Assembly: GCA_016840125.1 (NCBI GenBank)
Contig: JAEOSY010000406.1
Location: 1-36,140 of the forward strand
Source: Candidatus Helarchaeota archaeon
GTDB lineage: Archaea; Asgardarchaeota; Lokiarchaeia; Helarchaeales; HEL-GB-A
Length of the DNA stretch: 36,140 nt
Direction of reading: 5' to 3'
How positions within the stretch are numbered: the stretch's first letter is position 1; each line of letters begins with the position of its first letter. Below the pieces are notes generated by a model. It was not told the DNA's origin. It ran no database searches and worked only from the letters and a program-made list of their open reading frames with translations. Position numbers and translations under genes: made by a program. Positions 17,592-26,380 of this stretch are shown one piece after another.

Positions 17592-19181
17592 GTGATTTTT
17601 ATTCCAAAGAAGAGTAGTCAAGACTCAATGGACGACATGAAAATTTTATCATCTGGGTTCGGAATTTTTGTAGTTGTCCAAGCTGTTGTCATTTGGACAT
17701 CTATATTCATTCCTTCAGTTATTGGGTTCATTCTTATAACTAATTTCCCTATACTTCTTACATTTCCTTGGTTTTTTTTATTGATTCCATTGGTGATAGG
17801 ACTTTTCTTCCTAACTGTTTTTTGTTCCATTTTTATTGCGGTGATTGGATTGAAACTCTTATATCGAAAATATCCTCCTCGCGAGGGATCCTTTGATATT
17901 GATCTTTCTATCAACGAGACTCGCGGTTGGATGTATCGGCGTAACATAAAGGGACTTGCTAACGTATTTAGAGCGTTAATTAAAATTCATGCCTTACAGG
18001 TTTTCATGCTCCGTGCATTTGGACTTAAAATTGGTAAGAATGTGAAATTATATGGTTATGTTTCGGATGATCCATTTATCGAAATTGGGGATGGAAGTAT
18101 TCTGGGTTCAAGATCGATTATTTCGGGTCATTTGTATGATAATTATAAAATTACATTTAATAAGACGATTATTAAGAAAAATGTCATTTTTGAACCGGTT
18201 TCAGGAGCAGTAGGGGCGATATTGGGGGATAACTGTATTATTAGGGGGGGAGCATTTCCAGGAAATATAGGTGGCGGTGCATTAAGAGGGCAAAAAACAC
18301 GAGGAAACGGTATTTTTGATGGAGTGCCCATGCGAAGGGTTGGTGATTACTCAGATCTCACTTCAGAAGAAATAGAGCAAATAAAAAAATCGATAGAGGA
18401 ATACAGTAAACGAAATGTGGATAAAGAAAAGATTGCTCCTATCAAGATCAGTACATTAAAATTGGTTCTTTATAAGGCGCTAATTGTTATAATGGGGTTA
18501 TTGGCGGGTGTGGGGATTGGAGTTTTATTTTATTTTACCGTATTTTCATTTTTCTATATCCAAGTAGGAGGATTTTTAGGGAGTTTTTTGACTGTAATAC
18601 TCATTCCAATTTTTATCCTGATGGCTGTAGGTTTCTTTCTGACATTTGGGGCAATAGCAGCGAAGTTACTAATTTCAACCATTCCTGAGGGGACTTATGA
18701 ATTGGATTCAAAGGAGGCGAGGAAGTGGAAATTCAATTATTTACTGAAGAAATTTCTTATTTCACTATTTCATGCCACTATTTTTGATCTTGCAGATGTT
18801 TTTGTTCTCCGATATGTCTACGGGAATAAAATTGGAAAAAATGTGATAGTAAAGGAAGGACTTGTTGATCCAGAATACTTGGAAATTGGCAATTATGCCA
18901 ATATTCCGGCACAAGCACGAGTTCATACCCACAACATAATCGATGGAAAATTAGTACTCAGAAAAGTGAAAATTGGGAATAAAGTCATGGTTGGATCTGT
19001 TGCACATCTTGATGTGGGGGTTGAAGTTGGGGATGGCGCGATTGTTGCAGTCGCGACTCGTATAAAGGTTGACGCAAAGTTAGAACCAAATGCCCTTTAC
19101 CTCGGAACGCCAAATTATGTGAAATTTCCTAAAGATCTACTGAAAAAGGTTTGGATTAAACCCGAAAAAGAAACACTTTAA
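17592..19181 (+). CDS. Membrane protein with two left-handed beta-helix domains
   Basis: 529 aa polytopic protein built from two similar halves. Each half has two transmembrane segments (about 22-50 and 60-90, then 288-325 and 328-362) and a basic amphipathic stretch containing a Trp (RGWMYRRNIKG; ARKWKFNYLLKK). Each then has a hexapeptide-repeat left-handed beta-helix that begins with the shared sequence KIGKNV (about 147-250 and 413-505). Similar domains occur at the end of some nonribosomal-peptide and acyltransferase-like membrane proteins. No clear catalytic His of hexapeptide acyltransferases can be assigned, although HLYDNY and RVHTHN carry His. The start is a GTG nine bases after the parvulin stop; the ATG at 17628 is an alternative. 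Confidence 0.75.
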   Translation: MIFIPKKSSQDSMDDMKILSSGFGIFVVVQAVVIWTSIFIPSVIGFILITNFPILLTFPWFFLLIPLVIGLFFLTVFCSIFIAVIGLKLLYRKYPPREGSFDIDLSINETRGWMYRRNIKGLANVFRALIKIHALQVFMLRAFGLKIGKNVKLYGYVSDDPFIEIGDGSILGSRSIISGHLYDNYKITFNKTIIKKNVIFEPVSGAVGAILGDNCIIRGGAFPGNIGGGALRGQKTRGNGIFDGVPMRRVGDYSDLTSEEIEQIKKSIEEYSKRNVDKEKIAPIKISTLKLVLYKALIVIMGLLAGVGIGVLFYFTVFSFFYIQVGGFLGSFLTVILIPIFILMAVGFFLTFGAIAAKLLISTIPEGTYELDSKEARKWKFNYLLKKFLISLFHATIFDLADVFVLRYVYGNKIGKNVIVKEGLVDPEYLEIGNYANIPAQARVHTHNIIDGKLVLRKVKIGNKVMVGSVAHLDVGVEVGDGAIVAVATRIKVDAKLEPNALYLGTPNYVKFPKDLLKKVWIKPEKETL

Positions 19182-19276
19182 TTATAGTAGTTGTTGCAGA
19201 AATTTATCACCCAGAATTGCACCTCATTGATAATGAAAAAAGAGTTTTTTATATTTAATATTCAATATGATACAAT

Positions 19277-20176
19277 ATGAAACGAAAATTTTTCTTTTTA
19301 ATAGTCACTTTTTTGTTATCTTCCAGTATCTTTTTAGTAATAATCATCTTAGGATTTTTGAGTGGACCTGGTGCGGACCTAATTCCACCCGAATATATTG
19401 ATAAGTTTGTAGCAATACTTCCTGGGTCAATATATACAGATATCATCTTGATTTATTCAATTCCTATTATTTGTTTTGCAATCTACTATATTATCTCACC
19501 GTATCTTAATTTATTCTATATTAAACTTCACCAATTACTATATCGGCTGTTTAGAAGGCCCTCGAAATATGGGTTAGCGAAATTAGGAACAACAGTAAAA
19601 GCTGGGCGCCTTTTTTACCGAGCTCTAATTGTAAGTCTTTTTGCATTCAGTATCGCATTTGTGGTTGTGGAATTGGGTTATGCAGATTTATTCCGTGCAG
19701 GGATGGCGCCTCCTGCTTCAGAGACAGTTTATGCTCTGAATATCGCGGAAGCCGTTTTCTTAGGCACGTTTGTAATCTGTCCAATAGTAATTATCGTTTT
19801 TTTTCCAATCTGGCAATTAGAAGATTCGGGAGTAGTCTCCTACCGGGTTTTTCATGAGGATAGGATGCCAATCGATGTTCAAGGAGTTCATTCAATTTAT
19901 AACAATATGCTATTGGGTTATGCAGGTGTCTCGACTATAATATCATGGATTTTGTTGATTTCAAATATTTTTTCGACAAATCCAGAACTAGGTGCCGCGT
20001 TGCTTACCCCGATTATATTAATAATCCTACCTTTCATCATTACAGGGCTCCTAGCGTTTCCAATCTATCTCTATGAACGCCTCTTTTCAAGAACTAACGC
20101 CCGAGTTCAGAGAAAGCTTGAAAAGTTTAATTTTCCTGATATAAAAATTCCTCACTTTGAAGAGTTAAGGGAGTAA
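19277..20176 (+). CDS. Six-helix membrane protein, unknown function
   Basis: 299 aa integral membrane protein with about six hydrophobic segments (roughly residues 5-28, 52-73, 115-135, 158-180, 212-232 and 240-265). A charged loop with paired Arg follows the second segment (YRLFRRPSKYG), and a charged tail follows the last (ERLFSRTNARVQRKLEKF). No transporter or enzyme signature was recognised. It lies downstream of the beta-helix membrane protein on the same strand, about 95 bases away, and its stop abuts the stop of the convergent gene at 20177 with no intergenic bases. The two transcripts must overlap or terminate inside each other's coding region. Confidence 0.7.
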   Translation: MKRKFFFLIVTFLLSSSIFLVIIILGFLSGPGADLIPPEYIDKFVAILPGSIYTDIILIYSIPIICFAIYYIISPYLNLFYIKLHQLLYRLFRRPSKYGLAKLGTTVKAGRLFYRALIVSLFAFSIAFVVVELGYADLFRAGMAPPASETVYALNIAEAVFLGTFVICPIVIIVFFPIWQLEDSGVVSYRVFHEDRMPIDVQGVHSIYNNMLLGYAGVSTIISWILLISNIFSTNPELGAALLTPIILIILPFIITGLLAFPIYLYERLFSRTNARVQRKLEKFNFPDIKIPHFEELRE

Positions 20177-20773
20177 TTAATCAGCATTCTGATTATTAAA
20201 TTCCTCTTTTTTTTCATCTGATTCAATTAACGAGTTACATTTGTAACAAATTTTTGGCTTTGATTGAAAAGTCGTCCCACATGTTGGGCAAGTGGTTTCA
20301 ATCACTTTAATCGGAGCTTGTTTAACGGTTTGTTCTCGCGGGCTGATTAAATGTGCGCTAGTTATTGCGGGACCAGATGCAATGAGTCCAAGAAGCAATC
20401 CAATTCCAATGGTCTGTCCAAGGAACTCTAAAGTTGTCCGGTTTGTAATAAAATCACTCCAAAAGGTGGGAACATATCTAGACATGAAAAAGATCCATGT
20501 GATACTTAAGACCAGACCAGTTAGAAGAGAGACCAGAAAAGCCCCTTTCCATGAGCGAGTTATGAGTCCGCTGAGAAAGCCTGCGATGAGCCAAGAAGGA
20601 ACAACCCATAAATGCTTGAAAGGGTGATGAAGTAGTTCCAAGGTAGCTATTACATGAGGCGCCTGAAATTCGATATAATTGGAAGCGTAAAATTCGATAA
20701 CTGTTAGATTTAAGAAATATACCAAGAAGACTGCAGCTAAAAAAAAGATAACGCCACCGAAAAATTTTCCCAT
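20177..20773 (-). CDS. Membrane protein with C-terminal zinc ribbon
   Basis: 198 aa protein with about four transmembrane segments and a C-terminal cytoplasmic zinc ribbon: CPTC, then a spacer of about 12 residues, then CYKC, followed by an acidic tail. The helices include several glycines (GIGLLLGLIASGP) typical of tightly packed membrane domains. The ATG at 20773 is used; the frame extends to a TTG at 20806 inside the upstream NfeD-like gene, but GGTG supports the ATG. It is the last gene of the probable gltX-M42-MtxX-NfeD run. Its function is unknown; the zinc ribbon probably mediates protein or nucleic-acid binding. Confidence 0.7.
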   Translation of the reverse strand: MGKFFGGVIFFLAAVFLVYFLNLTVIEFYASNYIEFQAPHVIATLELLHHPFKHLWVVPSWLIAGFLSGLITRSWKGAFLVSLLTGLVLSITWIFFMSRYVPTFWSDFITNRTTLEFLGQTIGIGLLLGLIASGPAITSAHLISPREQTVKQAPIKVIETTCPTCGTTFQSKPKICYKCNSLIESDEKKEEFNNQNAD

Positions 20774-20786
20774 TAATAACACCGAT

Positions 20787-21176
20787 TTATTCTTGCATAG
20801 GTTCAACTTTTAAAATAATACCATCCATTTGTATTACTTTAATCTTCATTCCCGATTGAACAAAACCTGCAATACTTCTTGCACTCCAAACTCGACTTCG
20901 TATTTTAACTTGACCCCTTGGAGTAAGATCGGTAATTGTGATACCCAGCTGGCCTTTCATCTCATCCTGTGGGTCAATCTGTTGATGTGTAGCCACAGGT
21001 TTATAGATATAATAACTTATCCAAATGTAAATGGCTAATATTATAATTGTTCCGAGGATGATATAAATGGTAAAGAGAGGAAAGTAAATTATCAAAATAA
21101 CTGCCACAATAACAGCTATGATGATCTCCAAAAAGGCAGTAAAGAAGATGAACCGCCATAATTTCCAATCAACCAT
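20787..21176 (-). CDS. NfeD-like membrane protein
   Basis: 129 aa protein with two N-terminal transmembrane segments (about 10-30 and 33-52) and a C-terminal NfeD-type OB-fold domain. The domain pattern is visible as GQLGITITDLTPRGQVKI, then ARSIAGFVQSGMKIKVIQMDG and a final LKV strand. Short NfeD proteins usually act with a stomatin/SPFH protein in membrane quality control, but none is adjacent here. A GAGGA ribosome-binding site lies six bases before the ATG. It is nine bases downstream of the MtxX-like gene and 13 bases upstream of the zinc-ribbon membrane protein, so all three are probably co-transcribed. Confidence 0.8.
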   Translation of the reverse strand: MVDWKLWRFIFFTAFLEIIIAVIVAVILIIYFPLFTIYIILGTIIILAIYIWISYYIYKPVATHQQIDPQDEMKGQLGITITDLTPRGQVKIRSRVWSARSIAGFVQSGMKIKVIQMDGIILKVEPMQE

Positions 21177-21185
21177 AAGAATTCC

Positions 21186-22034
21186 TCAAGCTAATTTTGA
21201 AGCTAACGCAGTTGCGAAGGCTATTGCGCTCTCATATTCAAAGATTGGGCCCACCCGTGACGTATCAATTATTGGGCGAGGGATATTAGAATACCATGCA
21301 CCATGAGACCTCCCATTACCCAAATGTATTAGTGTTCTATAAATTAAATTACCAGATATTCCATCGGGGGCGATAATTATTCTACATTCTGCATTAATAG
21401 CGTCCTCAATTAAAATTTCATAGTGATGGAAGTGTTTTACTACCCTTTGTTCTTTAAGGATGGAAATTAATTCCTCAGCTTCTGCAAGAGTTTTATCAAC
21501 ATGGGTATCTCGTCCAAAATCACCCATCCGACCTCCAGATAGGATTCCGACAGGTGATTCCTCCAGCTTTAATAGTTTTAAAAGCAATGCTCCAGCACGG
21601 ATGAGAGTTACTTTTTCAGCCAGTCCTTTCCCCTCATCAATACCAATGGGTGCGAAGAAGAAGGAGAACTTCGATGCAGTTTCAAGAAGGGCAATCCGAA
21701 AAATTTTTGCGACATTAAATTGTTGTTTAACTTCGTTCAAGAATTTTGAAGAGCTAAGGGATCCCCGTACTATACCATCGACATTATTATTGTTTAATAA
21801 TTCAACCAGCGTTCGTTCAGGAGTTAAGGAATGATGAACCTGCAGTTGAGATGAGATTCCAAAGGATTTTATCTCTTTTTCATTACCTACAAGGAGAATT
21901 TTTCCAAAGTTTTGTTGTGCTGCGGACTCTGCAGCACGAATAGTGCGACTAAGATATTCCTTATTTGTTGAGGATACCCCAATTCCAATAAGTTGTTTCC
22001 TTGTTCGAGCAATTTCCTTTATCATCTGAATCAA
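21186..22034 (-). CDS. mtxX: MtxX-like protein (methanogenesis marker protein 4 family)
   Basis: 282 aa soluble protein resembling MtxX, a phosphotransacetylase-related family listed as a methanogenesis marker. Matching segments are VGILSGGRMGDFGRDTHVD, an HHYEILIEDAI stretch, IIAPDGISGNLIYRTLIHLG and the C-terminal IDTSRVGPIFEYESAI. The enzymatic role of the family is not established. The TTG start is supported by GAGGA six bases upstream; an ATG three codons later is an alternative. It is 12 bases downstream of the M42 aminopeptidase and in line with gltX. No methanogenesis gene is visible in this window, so its presence does not indicate methanogenesis here. The family assignment is from recalled motif similarity. 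Confidence 0.65.
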   Translation of the reverse strand: MIQMIKEIARTRKQLIGIGVSSTNKEYLSRTIRAAESAAQQNFGKILLVGNEKEIKSFGISSQLQVHHSLTPERTLVELLNNNNVDGIVRGSLSSSKFLNEVKQQFNVAKIFRIALLETASKFSFFFAPIGIDEGKGLAEKVTLIRAGALLLKLLKLEESPVGILSGGRMGDFGRDTHVDKTLAEAEELISILKEQRVVKHFHHYEILIEDAINAECRIIIAPDGISGNLIYRTLIHLGNGRSHGAWYSNIPRPIIDTSRVGPIFEYESAIAFATALASKLA

Positions 22035-22046
22035 AGGGAGTCCTCA

Positions 22047-23144
22047 TCAAATTCTTTTGAATTCTTCTGGAACGTTCTCTGTAACTAGGCTGAGGAACCG
22101 AATTCCATTTTTGATATCATTAAGGGATGCCACAGCAGTAGGACTGTGAACATATCTTGTTGGTATTCCTATGTTAGCTGTTGGAATTCCACGTCGAGTG
22201 AGAGAAATCTCGGTTCCATCAGTAAGTCCGCCCTCCATTATTTCTAATTGGTAAGGAATTTCATGCTTTTCAGCTAATTCTATGAGAAATTTTTTAACTC
22301 CAGGATGGATAATATAACCATCTTGTAGTGAGTTCCGTCGTCCATGAGCAATCGTGATGGTTGGACCTTTCCCTAGATGGATGGGGGAGGCATCTGGTTT
22401 AACCAGAGGGAAATCGCCAGCTAGAGCGATATCAAGGCTGATGCCCAGAGCGATAGGATGATCGAGATCAATACCATAGGTACTTGTTCGAGCACCCTGT
22501 AACCCAACCTCCTCTCTGACAGAGGCAACACAAATTAAAGGCGCCTTGGGTTTAGCGTTTTTAAAGGTTTCAATCATTATTGCTAATAATACTCTATTAT
22601 CAAGTGCTTTTCCGCAAAATAAATCATTTGATAATTCTTGATAGGGCCCAATCCATGTGATGGGATCCCCGATCTCAATCCCAAGTGCTTTTACTTCTTC
22701 AGCAGATGAGGTACCAATATCTATAAACATTTGTTCTCGTGGGACTACCTTTTTACGTTCATCTAAACTCATCAAATGTGGGGGCTTCATTCCTATAACA
22801 CCCGGAATAGCTCCCTTTGATCCATGAACTAGTACGCGTTGGCTGAGCGTAGTTTGATCAAACACCCCCCCGAGATATGAAAAGAGAATGAAGCCTTTTT
22901 CATCTACGTATCGAACCATCATTCCAATTTCATCCATATGGGCCATAATTAGCGTAACTGGTAAATCTGGGCTTGAGCCTTTCTTGATAAAAATAAAGTT
23001 ACCTAAGGTGTCGGTATGTGAATCATCTGCATGTGCTGATACTTCTTCCATAACTAATTTGCGTATAGAATCTTCGAACCCTGAGGGGGCGGTTGCTTCG
23101 ATAAGCAGTTTTAAAAGCCGTTTTAATTCATCATTTTTGGACAT
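22047..23144 (-). CDS. M42 family aminopeptidase (TET-like)
   Basis: Cobalt/zinc aminopeptidase of the M42 family, which forms dodecameric tetrahedral particles that trim peptides in the cytosol. The metal ligands and catalytic residues are in place: AHMDE, ALDNR, the Glu pair in SVREEVG, SLDIA and YVHSP near the C-terminus. Length is 365 aa from the ATG at 23144, which lies one base after the gltX stop and has GGAAG upstream. The frame extends to earlier starts inside gltX, but the coupled ATG is preferred. The N-terminal KLLIEATAPSGFED is the usual family start. It is followed by the MtxX-like gene on the same strand. Confidence 0.9.
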   Translation of the reverse strand: MSKNDELKRLLKLLIEATAPSGFEDSIRKLVMEEVSAHADDSHTDTLGNFIFIKKGSSPDLPVTLIMAHMDEIGMMVRYVDEKGFILFSYLGGVFDQTTLSQRVLVHGSKGAIPGVIGMKPPHLMSLDERKKVVPREQMFIDIGTSSAEEVKALGIEIGDPITWIGPYQELSNDLFCGKALDNRVLLAIMIETFKNAKPKAPLICVASVREEVGLQGARTSTYGIDLDHPIALGISLDIALAGDFPLVKPDASPIHLGKGPTITIAHGRRNSLQDGYIIHPGVKKFLIELAEKHEIPYQLEIMEGGLTDGTEISLTRRGIPTANIGIPTRYVHSPTAVASLNDIKNGIRFLSLVTENVPEEFKRI

Positions 23145-23145
23145 T

Positions 23146-24882
23146 TTAGCGCTTCCGTTTTCCATTATGAGCAAAAAATATCAAAATTTCTGGGTGAATT
23201 TGATTCACTTTTCCCAGCCCAAATCGTTCAAATTGGATAACTTGGTTTATTTTAAAATTTTTACACTCTGGTTCTCCCAATCCGTTTATTAGAGTCCCAT
23301 CGGGCATAAGTACCTGAATTTTAATATCATTGGAGGGCACCCACTGAATTTTTCTAGTTTTCTTAGGTACATCATCCTTTGACATGCTATGAAATAGCGC
23401 TTCAATTGTATCATTTTTAGAAGTAATCGTTATGTTACAGAGATCTTTTAATCGAACTATTGAATTTTCCTGTAAATTTTTTGCGTCAGAATTAGCGATG
23501 TACACTTCCGCTGAGTTTTGAGTGATGGACAAAGGGATCGTCCGTGTACCTCTTTCAGGATATGTTGGATGTATGAAAGGGTGTGAAACCAACTCAGGAA
23601 AGGTTAATTTCTGAATTATTACTTTAATTGGATTTGGAACAAAAAAAAAGCGCGGAGTTTTATTATCGATTAGCCCTTTATTACGGGCATATAAATCAAG
23701 GGGACTATATTCAATATCTACCTTTGACAAACCCAGATTTAAGATAGCCTCGCGTAATGCGGGTGGTTCGATTCCCCTCTTGATAAGGGCTTGAATACTC
23801 CACGTTCGTGGGTCATCCCAACCGCGATAAACCCCCGTTTCAATCATTTTCCGGGAATAAGTTTTGCTCAATTTTAAGCCTTTAAACTGAATAAGCCCGT
23901 AATGCGTGAATTCAATAAGTGGCCAATTAAACTTCTCCCAAACCCATTTTTCGATATAATCTTCTTTATATAAATCCTTTCCACGCAGGATATGTGTGAT
24001 CTCTAATAAATGATCATCAATTGCCCATGAGAATTCTAACAATGGCCAGACAAGATATTTAGACCCAACCCTAGGATGAGGACGTTTGGCAATTCGCATC
24101 GCTACAGGATCTCGTACTGCGGGATCAGGATTGTTCATCCCAACCTTAAGTCGCGCCACTGCTTGCCCTTCATCATAATCTCCATTTAGCATCTTCTCCC
24201 ATTCTTCAAGATTTTTTTCAACTGGTTGATCCCGATGGGGACATGGGCTCTTTTTTAATTTGAAAGTTTCTCGCCAGTCCTGTGCAGGACATGTGCAAAT
24301 ATATGCAAGCTTCTGTTGAATAGCCTTCTTACAAAAGTCATAAGTTTTTTCAATTCGGTCTGATTTGTAGATTTTCTGGTGTACTTTCACATTAAGATAA
24401 TCTAAACTCTCAATAATCATGTCATAAGCATCAGGAACAATGACTTTCTCCTCTGATCCAATAGTATCATCAAATACAAGCAATAACTTCCCCTTATATC
24501 GTTTTACATAATAATCATTTAATATAACCATTCGGGCATTTCCGATATGAAGGGGTCCGCTAGGAAACGGTGCTAATCGCATGACAACCTTTTTCGTCAC
24601 ATTTTCTAAGGGAGGGAGTTCTTTTTGTTCCTCGGGTTTTTTTGTTTCCCGGAGTTCAGCAGGAAGTTTAGCAATTTCCGTATTTCGTTTTTCCTTGGAC
24701 AATTTATTTACTTCTTCAACGATGTTTTTCACAAGAGGTCCTACTTCATCTCGTTTAGCACGAAACTTGGGATATTTACCGAGTATTTGTCCTAAAACCG
24801 CTTTTTCACTAGCTTTTCCATTGTATTTTACGGCATTCAAAAGGGCATATGCTCTAATAAGTTCTGCTAATTCCATTGGCAC
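23146..24882 (-). CDS. gltX: Glutamyl-tRNA synthetase, archaeal type
   Basis: Class I aminoacyl-tRNA synthetase that charges tRNA-Glu (and probably tRNA-Gln for later amidation, as in most archaea). An N-terminal archaeal/eukaryal extension of about 100 helical residues precedes the catalytic core. The HIGH motif is LHIGNA (about 111-116) and the KMSKS motif is KLSKTYS. A beta-barrel anticodon domain follows (VSHPFIHPTYP to the end). Length is 578 aa, normal for archaeal GluRS. The start is a GTG with AGGGGA eight bases upstream; an ATG two codons later is too far for it. It heads a minus-strand run including M42 peptidase, MtxX-like and membrane genes. Confidence 0.95.
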   Translation of the reverse strand: MPMELAELIRAYALLNAVKYNGKASEKAVLGQILGKYPKFRAKRDEVGPLVKNIVEEVNKLSKEKRNTEIAKLPAELRETKKPEEQKELPPLENVTKKVVMRLAPFPSGPLHIGNARMVILNDYYVKRYKGKLLLVFDDTIGSEEKVIVPDAYDMIIESLDYLNVKVHQKIYKSDRIEKTYDFCKKAIQQKLAYICTCPAQDWRETFKLKKSPCPHRDQPVEKNLEEWEKMLNGDYDEGQAVARLKVGMNNPDPAVRDPVAMRIAKRPHPRVGSKYLVWPLLEFSWAIDDHLLEITHILRGKDLYKEDYIEKWVWEKFNWPLIEFTHYGLIQFKGLKLSKTYSRKMIETGVYRGWDDPRTWSIQALIKRGIEPPALREAILNLGLSKVDIEYSPLDLYARNKGLIDNKTPRFFFVPNPIKVIIQKLTFPELVSHPFIHPTYPERGTRTIPLSITQNSAEVYIANSDAKNLQENSIVRLKDLCNITITSKNDTIEALFHSMSKDDVPKKTRKIQWVPSNDIKIQVLMPDGTLINGLGEPECKNFKINQVIQFERFGLGKVNQIHPEILIFFAHNGKRKR

Positions 24883-24975
24883 AGAAATTGTCCCCTGTTT
24901 TAAAACCTATTTTAAACTTAATTACTAATAAGAAAGAATCCTATATAAAAAAGAAAATAATAATTTGAGGGAGAA

Positions 24976-26166
24976 CTATCTTAAAGGAGTTCCACAAAAA
25001 GTACAGAATTTCCAACGACCGGAGATAACCTTTCCACAATTTGGACAGGCAGTTGATTGTGCAGGGGCAGGTGCGGTCTTTGGAGCAACTTCAAGAGCTA
25101 TAGGTGCAGTCGGAGATGCGGGAACGGGTTTAATAACAGGTCCTGTTGCTTGCTTGGGTGCTTGAGGAATAAACGGAATAAAAGTTGATTCCTGGCTTTC
25201 TTTCGGTTTTGATGCAGATAGGAATGAACTGAACGGTGCTGGAGAGGCGCTTGGGGCAGGAGCTGGTGCTTGAGGTGCTGGTTGGCTTACAAAGGGAGCT
25301 GGTTCCGGCCTTGACATAACAGGGGCTGGTGCGGGAATCCTAACAGGCGCAGGTTCTGGAATGCGAACGGGTGCAGGGGTTGGAATTGAAACTGGTGCAG
25401 GGGCTGGAATTGAAACTGGTGCAGGGGCTGGTGCGGGAGCTTGTGCTGCTGATGGCTCCCCTTCAGGAGTATTTAAAAAAGCGAGCGCTTCCTCAAGTGA
25501 ATCACCTGATGCAGCTGCTGCGGGGGTTGGCGCAACTACTGGTGCAGGTATAGGAGCTGGGGTAGGAACTGATATAGGTGCAGGTGTCGGAGCTGGTGCG
25601 ACTACAGGGGCGGGGGCGGGAGCTGGGGCTGGTGCGGGGGCTGGGACAACGACTCCTTCCTGCTGGATTAAAATTCGCCCTAATTGAGTGAATAAATCAT
25701 CAACATTATCACCCGTCTTGGCAGAGGCTTCATAATATGGCCCATTTAGTTTGGTAGCCATTGCAGTTGCCTCCCCGCCAGTTACTGCTTTATCTGGTAA
25801 ATCGCACTTATTCGCAACGAGGAGCGCAGGGATTCCGCTGCAATAATCTGTTACTTCTTTATTCCATTTCGTTAAATGATCAAATGAAGAGCGATTTGTG
25901 ATATCAAAAACATATATAACTCCCATCGCACCCTTATAGTAGAGTGGACGGATGTAAGAGAATCGTTCTTGACCACCCGTATCCCAAATTTGGAGTTTGA
26001 CTCTCTTGCCGCCTATTTCGACCAATTTTATAGCAAAATCAACCCCGATGGTCATCTTATAATGGTCCTGAAATCTACCTTCGGCAAATCGAATGGTCAA
26101 TGCCGTTTTACCTACAGCACCGTCGCCAACAACGATTACCTTGAACAAATAATCATAATCAGACAT
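24976..26166 (-). CDS. Ras/Rab-like small GTPase fused to Pro/Ala linker and zinc ribbon
   Basis: 396 aa fusion. Residues 8-165 are a Rab/Ras-like GTPase with G1 GDGAVGKT, switch-I Thr in KMTIGVDF, WDTGGQE, NKCD and ASAKT, so nucleotide binding is expected. Residues about 172-370 are a Pro/Ala-rich linker, including five near-perfect 8-residue repeats of the form PAPVxIPx. A short amphipathic helix interrupts the linker (SLEEALAFLNTPEG). The last 23 residues are a zinc ribbon (CPNC ... CTFC). There is no C-terminal prenylation Cys. The ATG at 26166 is used because GAG lies nine bases upstream and family members begin just before DYLFKVIVVG. Asgard archaea are known for expanded Ras-like GTPases. 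Its effector is unknown. Confidence 0.9.
   Translation of the reverse strand: MSDYDYLFKVIVVGDGAVGKTALTIRFAEGRFQDHYKMTIGVDFAIKLVEIGGKRVKLQIWDTGGQERFSYIRPLYYKGAMGVIYVFDITNRSSFDHLTKWNKEVTDYCSGIPALLVANKCDLPDKAVTGGEATAMATKLNGPYYEASAKTGDNVDDLFTQLGRILIQQEGVVVPAPAPAPAPAPAPVVAPAPTPAPISVPTPAPIPAPVVAPTPAAAASGDSLEEALAFLNTPEGEPSAAQAPAPAPAPVSIPAPAPVSIPTPAPVRIPEPAPVRIPAPAPVMSRPEPAPFVSQPAPQAPAPAPSASPAPFSSFLSASKPKESQESTFIPFIPQAPKQATGPVIKPVPASPTAPIALEVAPKTAPAPAQSTACPNCGKVISGRWKFCTFCGTPLR
25318..25425 (-). repeat. 24-bp coding repeat in the Pro/Ala linker
   Basis: Five tandem copies of a 24-base unit encode PAPV-(S/R)-I-P-(A/T/E) in the GTPase fusion linker. The copies differ at few positions, suggesting recent expansion by replication slippage. 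The reading frame is kept through the array. Confidence 0.75.
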
Positions 26167-26380
26167 ATAATGCATCTCGTTATCAGGAATCATCAGTTAA
26201 TACGAAATCTCATCACTTGTGAAAAGATTCGATTTATGTCCATTTAATCAATATTATTATCCGCGATATTTAACCTTTGTTTCTCATACAAGAACTTATC
26301 TAAAAACACTCTAAGGACAAATTAAATAAAAGATTTTATACTTAAGATAAGGAAAAGTTAATAACGGAATTGATAGTAAA

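Noticed and set aside
21186..22034. Inferring methanogenesis from the MtxX-like gene
   Set aside because: No methyl-coenzyme M reductase or methyltransferase genes are visible; a single marker family is not sufficient.
25318..25425. The 24-bp repeats as a CRISPR array
   Set aside because: There are no unique spacers, the units are directly adjacent, and they encode an in-frame protein repeat.
25361..25687. Long plus-strand open frames rich in Gly/Ala within the GTPase gene
   Set aside because: They are the antisense of the Pro/Ala linker. Repetitive GC-rich codons keep all frames open; the minus-strand gene has clear domains.
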